Source: DATCTV01 sp964400685 (GTDB lineage Bacteria > Desulfobacterota > Desulfomonilia > UBA1062). Taken from it: a stretch of DNA of 15,930 nucleotides. The translations under genes were made by a program, and so were the position numbers. The notes beneath the pieces were generated by a model. That model worked only from the letters and a program-made list of their open reading frames with translations. It ran no database searches and had not been told where the DNA came from. Where the stretch lies: contig CAYNVT010000100.1 in the NCBI GenBank assembly GCA_964400685.1, positions 1-15,930 of the forward strand, read 5' to 3'. Shown here in pieces: positions 7,085 through 13,756 of this stretch (position 1 is its first letter; every line of letters starts with the position of its first letter).

Positions 7085-7113
7085 ATTATAATTAGATAAA
7101 AGTAATTTCACAA
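7085..7113 (-). promoter_or_regulatory. Sigma-70-type promoter for the SRPBCC gene
   Basis: The minus strand has a perfect -10 TATAAT (7085-7090), a 17-bp spacer and a -35-like TTGTGA (7108-7113, 4 of 6 matches). It lies in the 162-nt divergent region and gives a leader of about 55 nt. No equally good promoter is visible on the plus strand for the FAD oxidoreductase genes. Confidence 0.62.
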
Positions 7114-7185
7114 GGCGCATAAGATATTTATCCCGCCTCTCAATGCTTTTAAAAATAAGCACATTATCGTCTTCGGGGTATACTT

Positions 7186-8529
7186 ATGAAGGTTGTAATA
7201 ATCGGTGCAGGAACCGCCGGACTGGCGGCCTCATACGCATTAAAAAAAACGGGCATCAACTCACTCTGTCTTGAAGAAAAAAACTTTGCAGGCGGCAGAA
7301 TCGCCAGCCGGAACAGAGACGGTTACATCCTTGATACCGGCGCACAGTTTTTATTCAGATACTATCATACGTATTTCAGGCTCAGCCGGGAACTGGGACT
7401 TGATGCCGAGCTGGTTCAGGTGCCTTTCCGTGCGGGAATCCCGCCCGCGTTCGGCAGAAAACCGTCCCCTGTACTGGCCTCGATAAGGCCGCTTGATCTT
7501 ATAAAGAACCTCCCCGAACTCCTCATGTTCAGGGGCGTACCGATGAAGGCGATCTTTGAGCTTCTCAAGGTTGCCCCCGACATAATCAAAAGGATAGGGA
7601 AACTGGATTTTATTGATTATGAGGCATCGCTTGATCTGGATACCATTTCGCTTGCCGATTTCACGCTTAAAAAAGCAGGGAGTTCTCTGCTTGAGCATGT
7701 CTTTCAGCCCGTTGCATCCTGCATGACACTCGGGGAGCCCGAGGATGTGGCTGCAAACTACGGTCTGGCGCTCCTTCTTTACTGCATCAACGGCCTATGG
7801 ACGTTCAGGAGGGGCATCGGTTCGCTTTCAGAAAGACTCTACGATGAATGCAAAGAATCGGTGAAGCTGAACACAAAAGTTGAAAGAGTCGTTATTGAAG
7901 GCAAATCGGTCAAAGGCGTCGAGACGGAAGAAGGGTTCATTGAATGCGATAATGTCATATGTACATCAACTGCAACATCCGCCATAAAAATGATCCCTGA
8001 CATGCCGGATACAATCAGAAAGCCGCTGGAAACAGTCCGCTATTCACAGTCATGCCATATCATTTTCGGCCTTCATAAAAGGCTGCTGCCCGAAGGCTGG
8101 TATGCGGTTGCGCTCCCCCGGAAATTCGGTTCGGCAATGGCGGGCTATACCGAGAGTTCGACTAAATCAGCGTTTTATGCGCCGCATGGAGCAGGCCTTG
8201 TAAACTGCTTTACCTATGGAAGGCATGCGGCAACCTTGAATCAGATGAATGATGAAGATATCACGCGATTTATTATTAAAGATATCCAGCGGTTCACACC
8301 CGACATGCCGGACATTCCTGAATTTGCCGAGATTTTGAGGTTCAATGAAGCGGTTTGCACATCTCCGCCAGGAATGCTCACTGCGATAAGCAGTATGAAA
8401 AGGGAGGGCTCTGGTGATGTTAAGGGTCTGTTCCTTGCAGGAGAATACATGTACATGCCGTCTGTAGAAGGGGCGACAAAGAGCGGGATCGACGCGGCGG
8501 ATGCAATCATCAGATCAATGGGGGCGTAA
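7186..8529 (+). CDS. FAD-dependent amine-oxidase/protoporphyrinogen-oxidase-like oxidoreductase
   Basis: A 447-aa flavoprotein with the Rossmann dinucleotide-binding start VVIIGAGTAGLAAS (residues 3-16), an acidic residue at E30 ending the second strand, then GGRIASR (36-42) and DTGAQFLF. This is the layout shared by protoporphyrinogen oxidases, phytoene desaturases and monoamine oxidases. The C-terminal FAD-binding block reads GLFLAGEYMYMPSVEGATKS, followed by GIDAADAII, as in that superfamily. No signal peptide is needed, since the Rossmann strand begins at residue 2. A GGGG sequence lies about 8 nt before the ATG. Its stop overlaps the next ATG by one base (TAATG), so the two flavoproteins are coupled. 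Substrate is unknown: heme precursor, carotenoid or other polyprenoid, or an amine are all possible. An A8 run lies at 7242-7249 within codons for Lys-Lys. Confidence 0.85.
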   Translation: MKVVIIGAGTAGLAASYALKKTGINSLCLEEKNFAGGRIASRNRDGYILDTGAQFLFRYYHTYFRLSRELGLDAELVQVPFRAGIPPAFGRKPSPVLASIRPLDLIKNLPELLMFRGVPMKAIFELLKVAPDIIKRIGKLDFIDYEASLDLDTISLADFTLKKAGSSLLEHVFQPVASCMTLGEPEDVAANYGLALLLYCINGLWTFRRGIGSLSERLYDECKESVKLNTKVERVVIEGKSVKGVETEEGFIECDNVICTSTATSAIKMIPDMPDTIRKPLETVRYSQSCHIIFGLHKRLLPEGWYAVALPRKFGSAMAGYTESSTKSAFYAPHGAGLVNCFTYGRHAATLNQMNDEDITRFIIKDIQRFTPDMPDIPEFAEILRFNEAVCTSPPGMLTAISSMKREGSGDVKGLFLAGEYMYMPSVEGATKSGIDAADAIIRSMGA

Positions 8530-9616
8530 TGGCGAAAGAAGTTTTCATATACGGAGCAGGGATGTCAGGACTCGTCTGTGCGATAAACCTGGCAAGGGAA
8601 GGTTTCGATGTAACCGTTTTTGAGCGTGAAAAGACATACGGGGGCGACCCGCTTTACAACCCTTCTACGCACACGACGCCGATCAATGTCAGGATGACAT
8701 CGGAATATATAGGCATCGACATCTCGCCGTGCTTTTATCCTGTCATCGCATGCCCGTTCTATTTTCATGACACAAAGGCATATGCCCCGCATGGAGGGCT
8801 TTTCAGCGTCGAGCGCGGCAACCGCCCCACAAGCCTTGATACGCATCTCTATAAAATCGCTGTTAATGAGGGTGTGAAATTCGAGTTTGGGCACCCGCTC
8901 AGAAAGCAGGATATCGGCAAACTCGCACCCGGCTCAATCATAGCATGCGGCCTCACACGGGAGGCTTATGACATGCTCAGCATTCCCTACCGGCGCTGGT
9001 ACGGCTATATCTCAAGAGGTGAAATAGGCTTTTCCAATTATTCATGGCTCTGGTGGAACGAGGGCATTACGGAANNNNNNNNNNGGAATACGGGTATCTG
9101 AGTTCGGCCAACAATTACTATTTCAATCTTCTTTTCTCAACCCGCGAGGTTAATCGCGCGAGCCTGGATAAATATACGGATTTCATGCGCAGGGTAGAAG
9201 GCATCGAGCACGACGAGTGGCACTATGCATCGGGCGCGGTTCCACTTGCGAGCAGGGATAACCCCAGGCTTATAAGAGACGGCCTTATTTTCTGCGGCAC
9301 CATCAGCGGGGCCATGGATCCTGTCGGCTGGTTCGGCATACTGGGCGCGCTCATCACAGGCAAGGTCGCTGCAATAGCCGTTTATGATAAAGAAAAAGCC
9401 CAGGCGGAATTTGCCCGCTTTACCAAATATTTCGCCCGCGCCTTATGGATAAAGAACAACATCTGGTACAGGTTCAGGCCGCATGTAAACCTGATAGAAA
9501 ATGCGATCAGACTGATCGGGATCAGAAACATCGAAAATATAGCGGCATATTTTGTAACAGAGGATGAGCATATCCCGTTTTCAATCCCGGGTTTCGCCCA
9601 TCTCGGCTGCTACTGA
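8529..9616 (+). CDS. Second FAD-dependent oxidoreductase (geranylgeranyl-reductase-like), interrupted by an assembly gap
   Basis: The first 182 codons run into ten N at 9075-9084, and the frame resumes shifted on the other side (from 9086) to the stop at 9616. Both sides form one protein. The N-terminal half has the dinucleotide fold VFIYGAGMSGLVCAINLARE (residues 5-24), with FERE ending strand 2. The C-terminal half has LIRDGLIFCGTISGAMDPV then WFGILGALITGKVAA, the pattern of the FAD-binding end of geranylgeranyl reductase/lycopene cyclase/halogenase-type enzymes. GGAA occurs on both sides of the N run. Joining there restores one frame of about 357 aa without a stop. The gene follows its neighbour with a TAATG overlap, and co-function of two flavoproteins is likely. 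The apparent frameshift is best read as an assembly artefact, not a pseudogene. Substrate is unknown. Confidence 0.78.
9075..9084. other. Assembly gap of 10 N
   Basis: Ten undetermined bases inside the second FAD oxidoreductase gene. The reading frame changes across it, so the true distance must equal 2 modulo 3. Ten does not fit, but a 4-nt overlap of the flanking GGAA does. Confidence 0.98.
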
Positions 9617-9629
9617 TCTCAATAGACAG

Positions 9630-9668
9630 AAAAATCCGGTGCTGGATAATCCATCCTCCGCACCGGAT
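9630..9668 (-). terminator. Intrinsic terminator of the lipoprotein operon
   Basis: A perfect 9-bp stem, ATCCGGTGC (9634-9642) with GCACCGGAT (9660-9668), encloses a 17-nt loop that itself holds the small palindrome TGGATAATCCA. Read on the minus strand the stem runs into TTTTT (9630-9634), the pattern of a rho-independent terminator for the lipoprotein genes ending at 9700. On the plus strand only ATATTTC follows, so it could also stop the converging FAD operon, but less well. Confidence 0.75.
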
Positions 9669-9699
9669 ATTTCAAATAAGCTCTGATTAACTATCTGCT

Positions 9700-11703
9700 T
9701 TATCTATACTCGGTCTTGAACAGCTGCCATCTACTGCCGTCCCATTCCTGCCAGATGATTATTGCATTCCCCTTCCTGTCCATTGCAACTTTAGGATAAT
9801 CGGAATATCTACCTGCGGTGCTTATCTGCCTCGATTCATAATTCCATATCCCGCTTCTGTATTCGTTTCTGAATATCCTGTAGTAGCCATAGTCCCTGAA
9901 CCAGAAGGTTCCTGACTGGTCCTCCCTCTGGGGCCATGCCATAACCGCGTTGCCCCTGCCGTCTATATCAAGCCGGAAAGGTCTGCCAAGGTTCCAGATA
10001 TCCAGTTTACAAATTGACATATTCGTTGCGACCATCGGAGCAGTCCACTCGCCGTTGATATATTCAGCGCTGTATGTATAGAAACGGTTCTTGTTGTAAG
10101 TCTGATAAGCATTGAAATATTCTCTCCAGGAGAAAAATACGGAATCCCCTTTTTTCACCAGATGATAGCCGTTTTCCTCAGTAAGATCCCTTCTTATAAT
10201 GCTGGTCCTCATATCACTGCCGGTCCTTAGCGGGTCAAGCATCCATGAAAATATTTTATTTAAAATTCCATCGGCGATAAATTCCCCATAACGATTCAAT
10301 ATGGGAATTGTTTTATCCAAGGTATCCGGTTTTATTTCCTCAGGTTCGGACCATATATTGCTGTTCCTTTCCATGAAGTATGACGGGCGCTCTTCGTTGT
10401 CATCCTTGAGCCATGTAACAATCGCATCTCCTTTATCATCAACCTCAAGCTGGACGTTCAGGGCATTATATTCATCCGTGTCGATCTCCTTCAGAGGCAT
10501 TTTATTCCATGAGCCATCTTTAAATTCTTTTAAGCCTAACCCGACAAGGTTTAAGCCATCGGTAAGGTAACCGGCAAGAATGGCATCCCCGCCATTGCCA
10601 ATAGCGACAGAAATATAATCATTCATCCCTTGAATAAGTTCCGGAGAACTCCATTCGCCGTTCCTGTATGAACTGCTGAAAAGCTCCTGCGTATAAACAG
10701 GGTTTTCATCTTCCCCTGTATACGTCGCATCCCACTCTGCCCAGACGATAACAGCTTCATTGTTGTCGTTCATAGCAATTTTCGGAGCACCGGCATTACT
10801 TCTGGACATACTTATTTTTTGAACCTCTCCCCAGGCCCCATTCCTGAATTCACACCTGCTCACCCAGCTCTTGAGATTGTCCATCTCAACAAAAGCGACT
10901 ATGGCGTTCCCGTTGCTGTCCATAGCCAGATCAGCATATCCTCCTAATGTACCATTATCCGTCAGGAATGGTGCAGGTGTATCCCACTTTTTTTCTGATT
11001 CCGTTAAGAATGAAAAGCCAAAACTCTTTTCAAGCCGGATTCCCTTATTGCTGGAAATCGAATTTTTAATCAGCACATAATATTCTGTCAGGAAAGCAAA
11101 AGGACTGTCCGGTCTGAATATAAGACTTTTCATGTCACCGCTGAAAGAGTAATCGCCGTTTATCCTTGTCCCACCACTGTCTGTTACAACAAAACTTTTT
11201 GGATTTACTGATGAGCCGAGAACAGCTGTGTCGAACTTTACCCTGATAGATGCATCGAAGGCTACATTGGTCGAGCCCTCAGCAGGCGAAACAGATAATA
11301 TACGTGGCATGGACGACGGGTCCGGAGATGAAGATGCTGTGGTAAATGAAAATGTATATTCTTTCAGACCCATACCGATTTTATCTTTAATCTGCTTTTT
11401 TAACGTGACAGAATACTTCGTTCCCTTCGCAAACGGGTATTGAGGTGTGAACACTATCTCTTTGCCGCTGCATACAAGATCTCCCGGAACAACCCTATCC
11501 GAACTGTCTTTGACAATAAGCGTCCCGGCATTGATAGTATCGGGATTCACTTTACTGTTGAAAATTATGCTTACCGTCTTATTTACCGGAACATCTGTGG
11601 AACCATTTGCGGGGTCTGTACTCACCACTTTTATACATCCGCTCAGAACAACCAGAAAGGTTATCATAACCACTGTTAACAAATTTCCAGATTTTGTTTT
11701 CAT
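9700..11703 (-). CDS. Lipoprotein paralog 1: two SbsA-type Ig-like domains plus beta-propeller-like repeats
   Basis: A 667-aa secreted lipoprotein. The signal peptide ends in the lipobox LSGC with C23; the next residue is Ile, so sorting to the outer membrane is expected in a Gram-negative cell. Two Ig-like (Big_5/SbsA type) domains follow at about 27-121 (STDPANGSTDVP opens the domain, FSFTT closes it) and 135-234 (VSPAEGSTNV to FSFLT). Residues about 245-667 hold at least seven units of about 50-60 residues built on D..GNA...W, then a strand ending G.W..P, as in MDRKGNAIIIWQEWDGSRWQ. One unit around the SWMLDP segment (encoded near 10,240) is degenerate. No catalytic motif is seen. GAGGAG precedes the ATG by 8 nt. 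It is the last gene of the array, 53 nt after paralog 2, and is followed by the terminator. Function is unknown; ligand or surface binding is plausible. Confidence 0.83.
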   Translation of the reverse strand: MKTKSGNLLTVVMITFLVVLSGCIKVVSTDPANGSTDVPVNKTVSIIFNSKVNPDTINAGTLIVKDSSDRVVPGDLVCSGKEIVFTPQYPFAKGTKYSVTLKKQIKDKIGMGLKEYTFSFTTASSSPDPSSMPRILSVSPAEGSTNVAFDASIRVKFDTAVLGSSVNPKSFVVTDSGGTRINGDYSFSGDMKSLIFRPDSPFAFLTEYYVLIKNSISSNKGIRLEKSFGFSFLTESEKKWDTPAPFLTDNGTLGGYADLAMDSNGNAIVAFVEMDNLKSWVSRCEFRNGAWGEVQKISMSRSNAGAPKIAMNDNNEAVIVWAEWDATYTGEDENPVYTQELFSSSYRNGEWSSPELIQGMNDYISVAIGNGGDAILAGYLTDGLNLVGLGLKEFKDGSWNKMPLKEIDTDEYNALNVQLEVDDKGDAIVTWLKDDNEERPSYFMERNSNIWSEPEEIKPDTLDKTIPILNRYGEFIADGILNKIFSWMLDPLRTGSDMRTSIIRRDLTEENGYHLVKKGDSVFFSWREYFNAYQTYNKNRFYTYSAEYINGEWTAPMVATNMSICKLDIWNLGRPFRLDIDGRGNAVMAWPQREDQSGTFWFRDYGYYRIFRNEYRSGIWNYESRQISTAGRYSDYPKVAMDRKGNAIIIWQEWDGSRWQLFKTEYR

Positions 11704-11721
11704 GTTGCAGTCTCCTCGTTC

Positions 11722-11742
11722 ATTTAAAAGATTATTTTAAAT
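11722..11742 (-). repeat. AT-rich 8-bp inverted repeat between lipoprotein genes
   Basis: ATTTAAAA (11722-11729) and TTTTAAAT (11735-11742) form a perfect stem with a 5-nt loop in the 53-nt space between paralogs 2 and 1. It has no GC pairs or T-tail, so it is not a normal terminator. An mRNA processing hairpin or a regulator site are the options. Confidence 0.4.
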
Positions 11743-11756
11743 AAGATGTTATGAAT

Positions 11757-13742
11757 TCATCTGAATTCACTCATAAACACAGACGGTGTGCTATTATCCG
11801 ATTTCTGTTCCCAGACTGCGATGGCATTGCCCCTGCCGTCGGCTGCAATTCTGAGATTCAATGCATCCGAATCCGGACTGCTTACGGGGGTCAGCAGAGA
11901 TTCCTGAAGCCTGGTAAATTCCGTCCTGAATATCTGAGCCTTCTGGTTTCCTCGAATATTGTGTCCTGATACAAGGATCCTGACCTTGCCGCTATTATCC
12001 ATAGCCATATGGTAGCCGATCCCGTCAGAGCCTGTGCAGACCGACAGTGTGAAGATATATTCAGGGCAGGTATCCCAGACACCATTATGGCGGCTGATGC
12101 CGTACATCTGTTCTTTTTCGAGCCATAGGATCTGGGCATCTCCAAAACGGTTTATGGCTATTTTCGGGTAAGATGCGTCTACACCCTCCCTGCTCAATAT
12201 TGCGGGATTTTCATCCCATACTCCGTCATGTCGCTCACTCTTATATATTCTACTTACATATGGATCACCGGCTTCTGCTGACGTCTTTTCCTTCTGGCAC
12301 CAGACCATAATGGCATCACCGCTTTCTTCCATGATGATTTCAGGATTGGTGGTTGATGTTAATAAGCTTCCTATGGTGTAGATGTAGTTGTTTAATCTTT
12401 CGGTGTTACCCCAGCTTTCACCGTTGTACTCCTTTCTGAAAATGCGGCCGAATGTCAGTACATAATTGATACTGCACTGTTCGGTCCATGTGATTATGGC
12501 ACTACCGCTGCTGCTTATTGCCAACTGAAATTCATACGGTATCCCTTCCGGTTCACCAACAGATTCAGGAGAGCTCCAGATATCATTTTTAAGCAGGCTG
12601 AAACGCACCCGGGTTGTAGAAGTGTCTTCGTTTTCAGTTTGGAGCCATGCCAATATTGCACTGCCGCTGTCACTGAGCGCTATCTTTGCATTACTGATTC
12701 CTCCTGCAGCATCACTGACCGCCACAGGCTTACTCCATGTACCCGCTTCATATGTGCTGCTGTACAAGCGGTGCAAAACACCATCGAGCTCGATCCAGAA
12801 AGCAACCGCTTTGCCATTTTTATTCATGGCGACCTGCGGATAATCGACGAATTTTTGATTGAATGCAGTCATACTCATTACATCCGGAACTGAGGAAAGC
12901 GTGCCATTCTGATAATCCCTTCTCAGTATTGCCGAAGTCGAATCCGCATACTGCCACCATAAGATGAATGCATTGTTGTTATCATCCATAGAGACATGCG
13001 GGCTGAAAGCGTACACACTTTCGATATTAATCCTTTCAGGTTCGCTCCATGCATCAACCCTGGTCGTGAACGATGATCTGAATTCTCTCATAATCGGCTT
13101 GCCCTTCAGGTCTTTAACCCCCGTGGTTACTGTAAGGGTATATTTTACAAGCTCTGATAATCTCAGTATGGGTTTGAAAACAGCAGTTCTGCCGCTTAAG
13201 CTTACTTCTCCTGCAACAGGATTGTCAGAACCGTCCACAAGCCTGACAGTTGAAGCATTGACGGTTGAGGGATTGGCATCCATACTGAAATTTATCTTTA
13301 TAATGCTGCCGCATGGAATGCCCTCAGCGCTGTCTGTCGGATCAACGGATGCCACTATATTTCCTGTGGTTGTGAAATTGAACATGTAATCCATATCCAG
13401 AGCTTTTCCAGAAGTGTCTTTAATATTTTTCGTGACATATACTGAATATTTGCTTCCGGACGTCAGGTTTGATGCAGGTTTTAATGTCGCGGTTTTGCCT
13501 GAAACCGATATTCTGCATTCAACAGCTTTTCCGGAGCTGTCTTTCAGAATGAAGGTACCGGCATTAACTGACGCACTTTCAGGTTTTATGTTGAATATAA
13601 CCCTTACTGATGCATCGGTCTCAACATCCGTTGCCTTATCTGTTGGATCGATGGCCTTTACCCTCAGGCATCCTGCAGCAAGCACAATCGATGCCATGAA
13701 TACTTGAAATAAGATTATCTTCCTGATTTTTGCATATTTCAT
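11757..13742 (-). CDS. Lipoprotein paralog 2: two SbsA-type Ig-like domains plus beta-propeller-like repeats
   Basis: A 661-aa lipoprotein clearly homologous to its two neighbours. With the ATG at 13742 the signal peptide is basic-then-hydrophobic (MKYAKIRKIILF and on) and ends in the lipobox LAAGC with C25, followed by Leu. Ig-like domains lie at about 30-126 (IDPTDKATDVETDASVRVIF to FNFTT) and 131-228 (VDPTDSAEGI to SSFTT). From about 245 there are eight repeat units with D..G.A...W, for example MDDNNNAFILWWQYAD and ADGRGNAIAVWEQKSDN, and closing strands such as GTWSKP or GVWDENP. The last unit lacks the closing strand. A longer frame reaches back to a TTG at 13760, but GGAGGGG just before the ATG at 13742 and the resulting normal signal peptide decide the start. 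Its ribosome binding site lies just beyond the stop of paralog 3. No enzyme motif is seen. Confidence 0.83.
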   Translation of the reverse strand: MKYAKIRKIILFQVFMASIVLAAGCLRVKAIDPTDKATDVETDASVRVIFNIKPESASVNAGTFILKDSSGKAVECRISVSGKTATLKPASNLTSGSKYSVYVTKNIKDTSGKALDMDYMFNFTTTGNIVASVDPTDSAEGIPCGSIIKINFSMDANPSTVNASTVRLVDGSDNPVAGEVSLSGRTAVFKPILRLSELVKYTLTVTTGVKDLKGKPIMREFRSSFTTRVDAWSEPERINIESVYAFSPHVSMDDNNNAFILWWQYADSTSAILRRDYQNGTLSSVPDVMSMTAFNQKFVDYPQVAMNKNGKAVAFWIELDGVLHRLYSSTYEAGTWSKPVAVSDAAGGISNAKIALSDSGSAILAWLQTENEDTSTTRVRFSLLKNDIWSSPESVGEPEGIPYEFQLAISSSGSAIITWTEQCSINYVLTFGRIFRKEYNGESWGNTERLNNYIYTIGSLLTSTTNPEIIMEESGDAIMVWCQKEKTSAEAGDPYVSRIYKSERHDGVWDENPAILSREGVDASYPKIAINRFGDAQILWLEKEQMYGISRHNGVWDTCPEYIFTLSVCTGSDGIGYHMAMDNSGKVRILVSGHNIRGNQKAQIFRTEFTRLQESLLTPVSSPDSDALNLRIAADGRGNAIAVWEQKSDNSTPSVFMSEFR

Positions 13743-13746
13743 GTTA

Positions 13747-13755
13747 CCCCTCCCC
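13747..13755 (-). promoter_or_regulatory. Ribosome binding site that sets the start of paralog 2
   Basis: GGGGAGGGG on the minus strand contains GGAGG 6 nt before the ATG at 13742. The alternative ATG at 13757 lies upstream of this site and overlaps the paralog 3 stop by one base; the TTG at 13760 is further still. Confidence 0.65.
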
Positions 13756-13756
13756 A

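Noticed and set aside
8529..9616. The second FAD oxidoreductase as a frameshifted pseudogene
   Set aside because: The frame change coincides exactly with the N run and disappears if the flanking GGAA copies are overlapped.
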